A DNA stretch of 64,000 nt from Sporosarcina ureae DSM 2281 (GTDB taxonomy: Bacteria; Bacillota; Bacilli; Bacillales_A; Planococcaceae): the NCBI RefSeq assembly GCF_000425545.1, contig NZ_AUDQ01000003.1, positions 1-64,000 of the forward strand, given 5' to 3'. Positions 33,943 to 43,021 of the stretch are shown here, one piece after another. The notes under the pieces were generated by a model. The model saw only the letters and a list, made by a program, of their open reading frames with translations, did not search any database and was not told the DNA's origin. The translations under genes were made by a program, and so were the position numbers. Within the stretch, counting starts at the first letter, position 1; the number at the start of each line of letters is the position of its first letter.

Positions 33943-34650
33943 CTACTCCCGTTCTTCGAGCCAATTATAGAAAGGCACATCTTTAACCGCTGTTTTCACT
34001 TGCGGTGTTGTTGCTATCGTTGTTGGACGAAACGCTTTCGTTTGTTTTTCAACATCACGCATCGTTTTAACATTTTTCTTTTTCCATTCAAATAAAATTC
34101 GGTCTATGTAGCGCAAACTCATTTTCTGTGCTAATACGGCTTCTCTTAATGCCGCGCGAATAATTTCAGTTGAATGACCATCTTTATCAATCCACATACC
34201 GATTGTTTCAAATTCCATAGGGGATAAGAAGCGGCCGAATTCTTGCTCGAACAACGAGAAGATTTCTCCCTCTTCTTGCTTGACTACTTCCTCCTCGGTT
34301 TCCATCGATTGTTTTTCGACTTCATCTATCAATCGTTTCCATAAAGGATAAAAGGAAAATTGTTCATGCAATACTTTATTTTCATCGGTACTTTGCTCAA
34401 TAGAAAACAATCCTTTTTGCATCATACGTTGCAGACAATTTGTAACCTCTTTCTCTTGCAGTTGCATACGATTCGCGATATCGGTAGGGGTCGGGAAATA
34501 GTTCCCAGCTCCTTGAAATGCGATTAAATGCAATAATACCATGGCGTCACTATCTGAAATCAGCAGTTGTTTATAATGTTGAAAAAAGAGCTGAGAAATA
34601 GAAACATTTCCCTGCTCCATCCAAATTTTCAGCCGCTCATCTTGTTGCAT
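33943..34650 (-). CDS. dnaD: DNA replication protein DnaD
   Basis: This 235-residue protein has an N-terminal winged helix (about 5-95, FPTPTDIANRMQLQEKEV) and a DnaD/DnaB-like C-terminal domain (about 125-195) with FGRFLSPMEFETIGMW and YIDRILFEWKKKNVKT. It loads the replicative helicase at oriC and at PriA restart sites with DnaA, DnaB and DnaI. The ATG at 34650 has gagagga upstream. In B. subtilis asnS stands between aspB and dnaD; here only 44 bases separate them. Confidence 0.92.
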   Translation of the reverse strand: MQQDERLKIWMEQGNVSISQLFFQHYKQLLISDSDAMVLLHLIAFQGAGNYFPTPTDIANRMQLQEKEVTNCLQRMMQKGLFSIEQSTDENKVLHEQFSFYPLWKRLIDEVEKQSMETEEEVVKQEEGEIFSLFEQEFGRFLSPMEFETIGMWIDKDGHSTEIIRAALREAVLAQKMSLRYIDRILFEWKKKNVKTMRDVEKQTKAFRPTTIATTPQVKTAVKDVPFYNWLEERE

Positions 34651-34694
34651 ATTTGAAACTTCCTCTCATCAGCAACTTTTCGGTTGCTTCTGTT

Positions 34695-35888
34695 TTACGC
34701 TTTCCAATGATCTCTTACAAATTGATCGATACGTGCAATACCTTCTTCCAACTGATCGATTGATGTTGCGTAAGAAAGGCGGATTGTCGTATCAGAACCA
34801 AATCCAGTACCTGGAATGACCGCTACTTTAGCTTCTGTCAATAATGCTTGTGCAAAATCATCTACGTTTGCATAGCCCGTTTTCTTAACTGCTTCCTGTA
34901 CGTCAGGCAATAGATAAAATGCACCTTGTGGCTTCAATACATCAAAACCTGGGACAGCAGAAAGTTTAGGGTACGCCTGATTTAAACGGGATTCAAAATC
35001 TTTTCGCATGACTTCTACAGTGTCTTGAGATCCGTTATATGCTTCAATTGCTGCATATTGCGAAGTCGTCGTCGGATTGGATGTAGAATGGCTTGCAAGA
35101 TTCGTCATCGCGCCAACTACTTCTTCATCACCTGCGATATATCCTATTCTCCAGCCTGTCATTGAATGGGATTTCGAAACACCATTAATAATGAATGTGC
35201 GATCTTTTGCATCGTCTGAAAGCTGCGCAATCGATACATGTTCTTTCCCATCATAAACAAGCTTCTCATAAATTTCATCTGAAATGATCCATACATCTTT
35301 TTCACGGCAAACTTCCGCAATCGCCGTGAGTTCTTCTTTCGAATAAATCATACCTGTTGGATTACCCGGTGAGTTGATGATGATGGCTTTTGTTTGATCC
35401 GTGATGGCATCTCTAATTTGCTTGGCTGATACTTTGAACCGCTCTGCAGCTGTCCCTTCAACGAACACAGGAGTACCTTCTGCAAGTTTCACTTGTTCAG
35501 GATAACTGACCCAGAATGGCGAAGGAATGATCACTTCATTACCTTTATTAAGCAGCACTTGGAAAAGTGTATAGAGCACGTGCTTCGCTCCAATACCGAC
35601 TAACACTTCCTTGCGCGTATACGTCAATCCTTGGTCTCTTTTCAATTTGTCAATTATGGCATCCTTTAGTTGCGGAAGACCACCGGCCGGAGTATATTTC
35701 GTCTTCCCATCCTGCATTGATTGATACGCTGCTTCTAAGATGTTTTTAGGCGTATTATAATCCGGTTCGCCAGCTCCGAGTCCAATCACATCGATACCGG
35801 CTGCCTTCATTTCTTTTGCCTTCGCTGTAATCGCTAATGTTGTAGATGGTGATAAAGTATTTACTCTGGACGCTAATTGCTTTTTCAA
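34695..35888 (-). CDS. aspB: Aspartate aminotransferase
   Basis: This 397-residue class I aminotransferase begins MKKQLASRVNTLSPSTTLAITAKAKE. It has SPGNPTGM, the PLP lysine Lys239 in NGVSKSHSMTGWR, and an Arg near the C-terminus (TIRLSYA) that binds the substrate carboxylate. It interconverts aspartate and oxaloacetate. The TTG at 35888 is chosen because aaggaga lies upstream and the family starts here; a reading to 35954 overlaps ypmB. It is probably cotranscribed with ypmB and dnaD. Confidence 0.93.
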   Translation of the reverse strand: MKKQLASRVNTLSPSTTLAITAKAKEMKAAGIDVIGLGAGEPDYNTPKNILEAAYQSMQDGKTKYTPAGGLPQLKDAIIDKLKRDQGLTYTRKEVLVGIGAKHVLYTLFQVLLNKGNEVIIPSPFWVSYPEQVKLAEGTPVFVEGTAAERFKVSAKQIRDAITDQTKAIIINSPGNPTGMIYSKEELTAIAEVCREKDVWIISDEIYEKLVYDGKEHVSIAQLSDDAKDRTFIINGVSKSHSMTGWRIGYIAGDEEVVGAMTNLASHSTSNPTTTSQYAAIEAYNGSQDTVEVMRKDFESRLNQAYPKLSAVPGFDVLKPQGAFYLLPDVQEAVKKTGYANVDDFAQALLTEAKVAVIPGTGFGSDTTIRLSYATSIDQLEEGIARIDQFVRDHWKA

Positions 35889-35926
35889 ATTGACCGCTCT
35901 CCTTTTAGTCCTAATTCCATTTTTCT

Positions 35927-36406
35927 CTATAATTTTGAAATTCGCTTTAACCATTTTCCATCGGCAAAATTCAGATACGCGTAGTTTAAGAAATCCTCGT
36001 CATCCAGATAACTGACTTCCCAAAACGGGGTGTCATTTTCCATACCTAATGAGGCATTGAGGACTTTTTTAACGTTCTTCTCTTTTTTTACGATGTCCGT
36101 GGCTTTCGGCTTAGTAATACCATCTTTAATGGATACAGCTTTCAGAATTTTCGTCGTCTTTTCTTCCACAAAGATGATTTTTTCATGGTTATTTTTATCT
36201 GTACCATAGACGGTAATCCATGACGTCTTCCCATGAAAATGATCCATCTTGTCAACTTTTTCAAGAACGTTATTTGCCAATACGGCTTTTTTCACTACTT
36301 TTTCAGATGCAGCAAACGGTTTCTCTGCTTGATAGAAAACGATACACGTAATCGTGAACCCGAGCGCGAGTAAAAATAGGAATAGAAACTTAATCCAGTT
36401 GAGCAT
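35927..36406 (-). CDS. ypmB: YpmB family protein (DUF5590, PepSY-like)
   Basis: This 159-residue protein has one N-terminal membrane helix (WIKFLFLFLLALGFTITCIVFY) and an extracellular part made of two PepSY-like units (KPFAASEKVVKKAVLA, KATDIVKKEKNVKKVLNASLG). It matches YpmB, which lies between dinG and aspB in B. subtilis. The start at 36406 has aggaagt upstream. The function is unknown; PepSY domains elsewhere restrain proteases. Confidence 0.82.
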   Translation of the reverse strand: MLNWIKFLFLFLLALGFTITCIVFYQAEKPFAASEKVVKKAVLANNVLEKVDKMDHFHGKTSWITVYGTDKNNHEKIIFVEEKTTKILKAVSIKDGITKPKATDIVKKEKNVKKVLNASLGMENDTPFWEVSYLDDEDFLNYAYLNFADGKWLKRISKL

Positions 36407-36478
36407 AAGTGCCACTTCCTATCGAATGAACCGCTGATTTTTTTCGATTCATTTTCTAACCTGCTTTCTTTTTGTACA

Positions 36479-39250
36479 TCAATCATTATAACAATTTTCG
36501 ATCTCGTTAACTAGACCTTCCAAAGATACTTTTTTTACTGATGACGTAGGTAAAGCTTGTAAAAAGGATGTACCGTAGGATTTCGTATCTATGCGTCGAT
36601 CCAATATGATGAAGAATCCTTGTTCATCTGATGAACGGATCAATCTACCAAATCCCTGTCTGAAACGCAGTATAGCTTCCGGTAAACCCAGATGGATGAA
36701 TGCATTTTTATGCTCCGCTACTAGAGCCTTTGAACGAGCTTTAAATAAAGGTTCCTCAGGTGAAGTAAACGGTAAACGAACGACTACCACTGCCGATAAT
36801 TGTTCACTCGGTACATCGACACCTTCCCAGAAGCTTGTCGTGCCGAATAATACGGCTTTCTTTTGCTGTTTAAACGTCTTCAGCAACTTATGACGGCTTC
36901 CGGAGCTGACACCTTGTGCAATGAGCATGTATTCTTCCTGTAATGACTCGCTGTCGATTACCGCTTGATGCGTTTTCTTCAACATGTCGTGAGACAAGAA
37001 CAATGCAAATACGCGTCCTTCAATCGCAACCGCTGTTTGAATTAACGCGTCTGCCACCGCTTCGATGTACTCTTCATTTGAAACTTGCTGAATATCAGGC
37101 ATATCTTCCACGATCAAAGTATGAGCACCTTCATAAAAGTTTGCTGGAGCATCAAATGTGTATAGCGGCACGCTGGAGGGCAATCCTGCCTGGTCTAGTA
37201 CGAAGCGGTCCTGTAGCCCTGCGGTTAACGTTCCGGACGTCCAGACGATGCCTGCCTCTTCCTCAAACGTATCCACAAAATCACGGATCACTTCTGAACC
37301 GTTTACAGGACTTTTCTTGATCTGTAAACTACCAGGTAAACTTCGGCTGTCTTTCTCCATCCAAATGGTGTTGTTTGATTTTGGCTGTTCCAAAAATAAT
37401 TCAATCCACTCGCCAGCTTTGATTTTCATTTCATTGACCCAATAAAACCATTCATTTAGTGCTGCTTGCTCATGTAATGTCAATTCATTCGACAAATTTT
37501 GAATGGGCATTGCATAGTTTTCGGTTACACTAATATATTCATTCATCTTACGTAACACTTTGTCGAAAATTTCATTCGACCGCAGACGTTTGGACAATGG
37601 CTTCACCGTTCTTGTCGACTGCTTATTGTCATAATTCGAGTTGGAATTCATCAGTACAAGCATTGACTCATCGAATGCGAACATGAATTCATTGAATGAC
37701 TGTTGAAGCCGTTCAGTAGAAATTTTATGATTGAAACGAAATCGTTTTAAGATATCTTGAATATCAAACAATAGTTGGCAGCTACTAAAGCCGTTCAACT
37801 GACTCATTACATATTTCCATTTCGTATAGGAAAACACTTGTTGGTGCGTCCGTATTGCCGCTTGATTCATTTGGTGGGCTTCATCGATCACTAACCCACT
37901 GATCGAATGAAACAACGGATCATAACGTTGCTGGTCGTTCACCAACATCGAATGATTCGTTAATAGCACCATCGACTGCTGACAGTTCTTTAATGTATGC
38001 GTATAAAAGTCCGCCACTCGTTCGTCCTTCTTCACCCGCATCGAACGCTTACGGATGCGGTCGATAAACAGCTGACCGCCACCTGATACATTGACCTCGT
38101 CTAAATCACCAGTAGTCGTTTCTGTTAACCAAACCAATAACTGCATGATGGTAATCGAATCGTCATACACTTCATCATTAAAATGCAAGAGTTCCTCAAA
38201 TTTCCCGAATGAAATATAATTCGCCATGCCTTTAACCACAGTCGTTGGAATGGTCATTTCCAAAGCTTTTTCAAGCTTCTGGACTTCTTCTGCAAGTGTG
38301 TCGACCAAGTGGTTCGTATACGTACTAATGACAACAGGCTGCTTCGTTTCATATGCACGAATTAAAGCAGGCACTAAATAACCGATCGTCTTGCCAGCGC
38401 CTGTTGGAATCTCCACAGCGATTTGCTTCTTCTCAACAAAAGCTTGCCATGTCAAATCCATTAACTGTGCTTGGCCTTCTCTAACGTGATACGACGGATG
38501 AATTTTCTGCATGATGCGATCTTTCGCCATATTATCTGCTGGAAATTCTATCGGCTCCGGCCATGAGGTAGTGGCTGGTTTTGATTTCAAATACGGGATT
38601 CCACGAAATAGCGCATAGTCATTGGACGTTTCCTTTCCACGTACATGCTTAAGCGCTTCATAAAATAATGTCGATACATCAGATTTCATTGCGAATGAAC
38701 GCTCATGCATACGATTCAACGTCTCTTTAGGCAAGGTTTTAATTTTCTCAATGGCCTTCAACAAAAACAATGCGGTCGCTTCTGCATCATCGTCCGCTCG
38801 GTGTGCTTGCTTTAACGAAATGTTTAATGATTCGGCAATATCTTGCAAACGATAGCCAGGTAAAGTAGGATACATAATCTTCGCCAATTCTACAGTATCA
38901 ATGGTCTTGCCATGCCATTTTGACACACCACAACGAACCAGTTCTTTTTGTAGAAAGGATACGTCAAAGTCTGTATTGTGCGCGACAAAAATACATCCCG
39001 CAAGCAAATCCGCCACTTCTTCCGCAATCTTTTCAAAAGGAGCAGCATCCTTCACCTCTTCATCACCAATGGACGTCAGTTGGTGAATAAAAGGCGGAAT
39101 CGGGCGCTGCGGATGCACGTAACGCATATATGTATCTATTATTTTATTATTCTCAATAAAAACAATTGCAATTTGAATGATCCGATCCCCATTTGAAGGC
39201 GAATGACCAGTTGTTTCCAAATCGACAACTGCATATTTGCTTGTAGACAT
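36479..39250 (-). CDS. dinG: DinG: DEDD 3'-5' exonuclease fused to an XPD-type helicase
   Basis: This 923-residue protein has an N-terminal exonuclease domain with Asp10 and Glu12 in VDLETTG, AHNTDFDVSF and HRADDDAEAT. The helicase domain has Walker A PTGAGKT (282-288), DEAH in LVIDEAHQMN, and RQGFGRLIRS (motif VI). Gram-positive DinG has this exonuclease fusion and lacks the iron-sulfur cluster; no clustered cysteines are visible here. It digests single-stranded DNA or RNA. The start at 39250 (MSTSKY) aligns with the family. It heads the dinG-ypmB-aspB run on this strand. Confidence 0.92.
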   Translation of the reverse strand: MSTSKYAVVDLETTGHSPSNGDRIIQIAIVFIENNKIIDTYMRYVHPQRPIPPFIHQLTSIGDEEVKDAAPFEKIAEEVADLLAGCIFVAHNTDFDVSFLQKELVRCGVSKWHGKTIDTVELAKIMYPTLPGYRLQDIAESLNISLKQAHRADDDAEATALFLLKAIEKIKTLPKETLNRMHERSFAMKSDVSTLFYEALKHVRGKETSNDYALFRGIPYLKSKPATTSWPEPIEFPADNMAKDRIMQKIHPSYHVREGQAQLMDLTWQAFVEKKQIAVEIPTGAGKTIGYLVPALIRAYETKQPVVISTYTNHLVDTLAEEVQKLEKALEMTIPTTVVKGMANYISFGKFEELLHFNDEVYDDSITIMQLLVWLTETTTGDLDEVNVSGGGQLFIDRIRKRSMRVKKDERVADFYTHTLKNCQQSMVLLTNHSMLVNDQQRYDPLFHSISGLVIDEAHQMNQAAIRTHQQVFSYTKWKYVMSQLNGFSSCQLLFDIQDILKRFRFNHKISTERLQQSFNEFMFAFDESMLVLMNSNSNYDNKQSTRTVKPLSKRLRSNEIFDKVLRKMNEYISVTENYAMPIQNLSNELTLHEQAALNEWFYWVNEMKIKAGEWIELFLEQPKSNNTIWMEKDSRSLPGSLQIKKSPVNGSEVIRDFVDTFEEEAGIVWTSGTLTAGLQDRFVLDQAGLPSSVPLYTFDAPANFYEGAHTLIVEDMPDIQQVSNEEYIEAVADALIQTAVAIEGRVFALFLSHDMLKKTHQAVIDSESLQEEYMLIAQGVSSGSRHKLLKTFKQQKKAVLFGTTSFWEGVDVPSEQLSAVVVVRLPFTSPEEPLFKARSKALVAEHKNAFIHLGLPEAILRFRQGFGRLIRSSDEQGFFIILDRRIDTKSYGTSFLQALPTSSVKKVSLEGLVNEIENCYND

Positions 39251-39380
39251 ACCATCATCAACTTCCTCTTTGGTTTCTAATGCAAATTGTATCACACTTA
39301 CCATGACGACTCACGTCTTGCATCGGCGTTAATGGGAAGAAAAAAGAAAGGGCTAGTTGGAAAGTGGTTCGGGATCGAAG

Positions 39381-39438
39381 CTCCAGCTGGGGGACGCTTT
39401 CCGGGAGGCGCAATCCCAAGGTGTCACCCCAGCTGGAG
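39381..39438. repeat. Palindromic repeat-like element with 12-bp inverted ends
   Basis: ctccagctgggg (39381-39392) and ccccagctggag (39427-39438) are exact inverted repeats. The interior holds gggaggcgcaatccc, a second short dyad. It looks like a dispersed REP-type element; further copies cannot be checked here. Confidence 0.6.
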
Positions 39439-39655
39439 TTTCTACCCTACCTTGAAAGTGGTGGGACTTGAACCACTCACTGTAGTTAGTATGGTAATTA
39501 TTCTTATCTTGAAACTTGGTTAAGTCTAAGTTCAAATTCCTGTAAATCCTCATTACAATCTCTAATTCAATAAGCTTCGGAGGGGTCACTTCAAACGCGT
39601 CCCCTCCGAAGCGCCATTCCCCACCCCAACAGCCTATTCCATGTTTTCATTAAAC

Positions 39656-39688
39656 AAACCCCCATTTGAATAACTCTCAAATGGGGGT
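39656..39688 (-). terminator. panBCD terminator
   Basis: aacccccatttga pairs with tcaaatgggggtt; on the minus strand the right arm runs into tttgttt. It lies 11 bases after the panD stop. Confidence 0.8.
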
Positions 39689-39698
39689 TCAGTACTCT

Positions 39699-40082
39699 TT
39701 AGAATATAGCGACGCCTGGTTTTTCCGTGATAACTTCCTTCACACGATTCTGCTCATCCATGATCAACACAGTCGGCTGATGAGTACGAGCCTCTTCATC
39801 TGACACGTACACATAAGAAAGAATGATAACAATGTCACCCGGCTGCACAAGACGTGCTGCAGCTCCATTGACACAAATTACTCCACTGCCTGGCTCTCCT
39901 TCAATAATATACGTTTCGAAGCGGGCACCGTTATTATTATTGACGATCTGCACCTTCTCATTCGGCAACATTCCGGCAGCCTCTAATAGCGCTCCGTCGA
40001 TTGTAATGCTCCCTACGTAATTCAAATCGGCTTCCGTAACAGTAGCACGGTGTAATTTTCCATTCATCATCATTCTAAACAT
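39699..40082 (-). CDS. panD: Aspartate 1-decarboxylase proenzyme
   Basis: This 127-residue protein matches the length of PanD. Ser25 in YVGSITID is the residue that becomes the pyruvoyl cofactor after self-cleavage at Gly24-Ser25. [13 protein letters not shown] and [13 protein letters not shown] are also conserved. It makes beta-alanine for pantothenate. The start at 40082 is chosen because aaagga lies eight bases upstream; a reading to 40091 would start inside that site. It overlaps the end of panC by eight bases, so the two are coupled. Confidence 0.95.
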   Translation of the reverse strand: MFRMMMNGKLHRATVTEADLNYVGSITIDGALLEAAGMLPNEKVQIVNNNNGARFETYIIEGEPGSGVICVNGAAARLVQPGDIVIILSYVYVSDEEARTHQPTVLIMDEQNRVKEVITEKPGVAIF

Positions 40083-40956
40083 TTTTCTCATCCTTTATAG
40101 TTGACATAATAATATTATCTATCAATCTTGCGTGAGTAAATTGTACTGCTGCTGCCAAGATTACTTCATCAGTATCATCGATATTCTCTTCCAATGACGG
40201 ATACGCAAGTACGTCGACATAATCAATCGTACCGGATGTTTCTTCTTCAATCGCTTTGCGCACAATCTTCGCTACTTCTTGAAGTGGAACGCCTTCATAA
40301 TAACTGCGTTTCCCCTGAGAGAGTGCACGATTGATTGCACTCGCTTCATTTCGTTCATGTTCAAGTAATCGCACATTACGTGAGCTTTTCGCAAGCCCGT
40401 CTTCTTCACGCACAGTAGGTACACGTGCGATCGATGTGCGGAGATTAAAGTCTTGTACAAACGTTTCAATAATCGCTAGTTGCTGCGCATCTTTCATTCC
40501 AAAATATGATTCATCCGGATCAACAATGCTGAATAACTTCAACAGCACTTTCAACACTCCGTCGAAATGCCCTGGTCTTGAAGCTCCGCAAAGACGCGAA
40601 GCTTGTTCTCCAGGCAAAATGCTGATACCGCTCTTACGAGGATACATTTCATCAACAGAAGGGATAAATAAATAGTCGACTCCTGCTGTGGAAGCCAATT
40701 CTGCGTCATGTTGCTCATCGCGTGGATATGCATCGTAATCTTCTCCCGGGCCGAACTGCGCAGGATTGACGAAAATACTCATGACGACAATATCATGGTC
40801 TTTTCTAGCTTCTTCTACCAATTCCATATGACCTTCATGAAGGAAACCCATTGTCGGTACGAAACCTACAGTGCGTCCTTCACGTTTTCTTGGATTTAGA
40901 ATATTTTTCAATTCGGCGATCGACCGGACAATTTGCATGGTGGCACTAGCATTCAT
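40075..40956 (-). CDS. panC: Pantoate-beta-alanine ligase (pantothenate synthetase)
   Basis: This 293-residue enzyme of the HIGH nucleotidyltransferase class has [14 protein letters not shown] (ATP-binding HxGH) and the family blocks [13 protein letters not shown] and [14 protein letters not shown]. The C-terminal half has a KSSRNVRL loop. It joins pantoate and beta-alanine with ATP. The ATG overlaps the panB stop (ATGA), and ggagg lies within the end of panB. Start choice between Met1 and Met7 is not certain, but the coupling favours Met1. Confidence 0.95.
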   Translation of the reverse strand: MNASATMQIVRSIAELKNILNPRKREGRTVGFVPTMGFLHEGHMELVEEARKDHDIVVMSIFVNPAQFGPGEDYDAYPRDEQHDAELASTAGVDYLFIPSVDEMYPRKSGISILPGEQASRLCGASRPGHFDGVLKVLLKLFSIVDPDESYFGMKDAQQLAIIETFVQDFNLRTSIARVPTVREEDGLAKSSRNVRLLEHERNEASAINRALSQGKRSYYEGVPLQEVAKIVRKAIEEETSGTIDYVDVLAYPSLEENIDDTDEVILAAAVQFTHARLIDNIIMSTIKDEKNV

Positions 40957-41792
40957 AGCGTCTTGCCTCCGTACAATGCTTCGAGTTCTTCTTCCTTCAT
41001 CGTAAAGCGATGGCTTTCAGAAGGGAACGATCCGTCCTTAACGGCCAAATTATAAAGTCTCATCGCACCTTCAATATCTTTACCTACTTCCGCGTAGCTT
41101 TCGACGAATTTCGGTAGTTTATGATTGCCGTAGCGCACCATATCGTGGAATACAAGTACTTGGCCATCTGCTTCAGCACCCGCACCGATTCCGATGATAG
41201 GAATAGATACTGCCTCCGCAACTTCTCTCGCCAATTGGAAAGGAATACATTCCAGTACAATCATAAACGCACCCGCTGCTTCACAAGCTTTAGCATCTTC
41301 AATCAACTGTTTAGCTGCAGCGGCCGTTTTCCCTTGTACTTTATATCCGCCACTAACTCCAGCTGACTGCGGAAGCAATCCTAAGTGTGCACATACTGGC
41401 ATGCCAGCTGTCGTCATCAACTTGATTTTATCGATAACTGCTCCACTGCCTTCGACTTTCAGTGCATTCGCAGACGTTTCCTGGAATAAACGTAAAGCAT
41501 TCTGTAACGTGGTATCAGCAGATCCGTGATACGTACCAAATGGCATGTCTACGATAACGAAAGTATCTTTCGCCCCTCGTCGAACCGCTTTACCGTGGTG
41601 ACTCATTTCATCAAGTGTTACATGTGCTGTCGAATCATAGCCTAGCACGACCATACCAAGAGAATCTCCGACAAGAAGTACATCAATTTCCGCTTGTTCT
41701 GCAATTTGCGCTGTCGGATAATCATATGCAGTCAGCATACTGATCTTTTCACCATTTGCTTTCATTTTCGAAAAATCTGTTGTAGATTTCAT
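40953..41792 (-). CDS. panB: 3-methyl-2-oxobutanoate hydroxymethyltransferase
   Basis: This 279-residue TIM-barrel enzyme has [16 protein letters not shown] (metal-binding Asp), [22 protein letters not shown] and [18 protein letters not shown]. It transfers a hydroxymethyl group from methylene-THF to ketoisovalerate, the first committed step to pantothenate. The ATG at 41792 has aaaggag upstream. A leader of about 200 bases with a conserved-type hairpin, a leader ORF and a terminator precedes it, so the operon is probably regulated by attenuation. Confidence 0.95.
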   Translation of the reverse strand: MKSTTDFSKMKANGEKISMLTAYDYPTAQIAEQAEIDVLLVGDSLGMVVLGYDSTAHVTLDEMSHHGKAVRRGAKDTFVIVDMPFGTYHGSADTTLQNALRLFQETSANALKVEGSGAVIDKIKLMTTAGMPVCAHLGLLPQSAGVSGGYKVQGKTAAAAKQLIEDAKACEAAGAFMIVLECIPFQLAREVAEAVSIPIIGIGAGAEADGQVLVFHDMVRYGNHKLPKFVESYAEVGKDIEGAMRLYNLAVKDGSFPSESHRFTMKEEELEALYGGKTL

Positions 41793-41819
41793 TGTTCATC
41801 TTCTCCTTTACGTCTGATT

Positions 41820-41903
41820 TCAGCAGGCGTTTGGTAGGCAAAAAACCAAAAATAAAACCCTACTGATCCAAATTTGGACAGAAGGGTTGCGTAAGCGTTT
41901 CAT
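41820..41903 (-). CDS. panB leader ORF (27 codons)
   Basis: The peptide starts MKRLRNPSVQIWI and ends LPNAC. ggagg lies exactly seven bases before the ATG, and it overlaps the 3' arm of the upstream bulged-A hairpin. The ORF runs through the whole terminator hairpin (41839-41888) and stops 28 bases before panB. Ribosomes translating it would keep the terminator from forming. The peptide itself has no recognised function. Confidence 0.45.
   Translation of the reverse strand: MKRLRNPSVQIWISRVLFLVFCLPNAC
41839..41888 (-). terminator. Intrinsic terminator (attenuator) in the panB leader
   Basis: On the minus strand, aaccct-u-ctg-tccaaa faces tttgga-t-cag-t-agggtt and is followed by a T-rich run (ttattttt, then tttttt). 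It lies between the leader hairpin and panB. Confidence 0.75.
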
Positions 41904-41912
41904 TATGCTTCC

Positions 41913-41942
41913 TCCGTCCCTGTCTAAATAGATCAAGGCAGA
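41913..41942 (-). promoter_or_regulatory. Hairpin with two bulged A residues, candidate pan RNA motif
   Basis: On the minus-strand RNA, ucug-cc-uug pairs with cagg-g and cgga, with an inner ucu/aga stem and an auuu loop. One unpaired A lies on each arm. A stem with two conserved bulged As upstream of panB is the description of the Rfam pan motif. Its 3' arm contains the start of the leader-ORF ribosome site. The motif may extend upstream to about 41990. Confidence 0.6.
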
Positions 41943-42005
41943 ACTTGTATAGAATTCATTTGCCAAACAGGTGCAGCTCTCAAATCGATACCGCCCTATG
42001 CGTAC

Positions 42006-42034
42006 ACTATATCAAAACAGTAAGTTTATGTATA
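42006..42034 (-). promoter_or_regulatory. Candidate panBCD promoter
   Basis: TATACA (42029-42034) and TATAGT (42006-42011) are 17 bases apart on the minus strand. The -35 box lies four bases after the birA stop, so panBCD can be transcribed apart from birA. Confidence 0.5.
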
Positions 42035-42037
42035 GTT

Positions 42038-43021
42038 TTAATTCTTAATTTCAATGTCTGCGGAATAAATTCCACGTACAGTGCCGTCTGCAAGTTGTAG
42101 TTCTAGCATACCATCATGGGAAATACCAAGTGCAATACCTTCAACCGTTTCATGGACCATACTCGCCTTGATGTTCTTACCCGTTATCGCAGCATAGCTC
42201 TCCCATAAAATTTTAATCGGCGCAAATCCTTTTTCGACATATAAATCTGTATATTGTTCAAGATACTTAAGAATGGCCGCCACTAATTGTGCACGGTCAA
42301 TCATTTCCCCTTTTTCAATGCGTAATGAAGTCGCAATCATTTGTAGTTCTTCAGGGAAATCAGACTGCTGCTGATTGGCGTTGATCCCCATCCCTAAGAT
42401 AATCGCTTTGACGCGGTCGGGATCGGACTGAAGCTCTGTCAGGATACCTGTCACCTTTTTGCCATTGATTAAAATATCATTTGGCCACTTAATAACTGGT
42501 TGAATATCCGCCACTTCTTCAATTGCTCGTACAATTGCGACCGCTGCAACCAAAGTCAGTTGCGGTGCATATTGAGGTGCCAAATCAGGGCGAATGATCA
42601 GACTCATCCAAATTCCTCGATTTGCTTTTGACGTCCAAGGTCTAGCCAAACGTCCTTTGCCTGCTGTTTGTTCTTCCGCAATAACTAACGTGCCATCCTG
42701 CGCTCCGTTTTGCGCGTCTTCATGTGCAATGGTCTGTGTAGTAGGCACGGTTGTGAAATATTTAATGATCCGACCATAGCGTTCGGTCGTTAAATATTCA
42801 GTGATATTCCCTTGATTCACCAAATCGGGTGCATCGATTAAGTAATAACCTTTTTTACGCTGTGACCCGATTTCATAGCCCTCTTCTTCAAGTTCTTTAA
42901 TATACTTCCAGATCGCTGTGCGCGAAAGACCGAATTCATCGGCAATATCTTGCCCAGATATAGGCTCACCTTGTGCGGCAAACAATCGTTTCAATAATTC
43001 ACTTTTCACAGGAGATTTCAT
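42038..43021 (-). CDS. birA: Biotin-protein ligase and biotin repressor BirA
   Basis: This 327-residue bifunctional protein has an N-terminal winged helix-turn-helix (about 10-60, GQDIADEFGLSRTAIWKYI), the catalytic domain with AGKGRLARPW (biotinyl-AMP loop), VIKWPNDILINGKKVTGIL, and a C-terminal SH3-like domain. The DNA-binding part means that it can both biotinylate enzymes and repress biotin genes. It overlaps the end of cca by 23 bases, as a coupled gene in the same order as in B. subtilis. Confidence 0.95.
   Translation of the reverse strand: MKSPVKSELLKRLFAAQGEPISGQDIADEFGLSRTAIWKYIKELEEEGYEIGSQRKKGYYLIDAPDLVNQGNITEYLTTERYGRIIKYFTTVPTTQTIAHEDAQNGAQDGTLVIAEEQTAGKGRLARPWTSKANRGIWMSLIIRPDLAPQYAPQLTLVAAVAIVRAIEEVADIQPVIKWPNDILINGKKVTGILTELQSDPDRVKAIILGMGINANQQQSDFPEELQMIATSLRIEKGEMIDRAQLVAAILKYLEQYTDLYVEKGFAPIKILWESYAAITGKNIKASMVHETVEGIALGISHDGMLELQLADGTVRGIYSADIEIKN

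Larger units (their letters stand above)
39251..39698. other. Gene-free 450-bp region with three palindromes
   Basis: It contains a 58-bp repeat-like palindrome (39381-39438), a second inverted repeat (39575-39611, cttcggagggg with cccctccgaag) and the panBCD terminator (39656-39688). The short ORFs that cross it lack ribosome sites, and their hypothetical peptides come from the palindromes. The dinG promoter must lie in its first 100 bases on the minus strand. Confidence 0.6.

Noticed and set aside
39440..39490. tRNA 3' end (ggttcaagtcc on the minus strand)
   Set aside because: The T-loop-like sequence lacks a paired T stem, and no acceptor or anticodon arm can be drawn around it.
39287..39589. 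Overlapping ORFs on both strands between dinG and panD
   Set aside because: They have no ribosome sites and their sequence derives from the palindromic repeats.
41793..42037. T-box leader upstream of panB
   Set aside because: There is no AGGGTGGNACCGCG antiterminator sequence and no specifier loop; the bulged-A hairpin fits a pan motif better.
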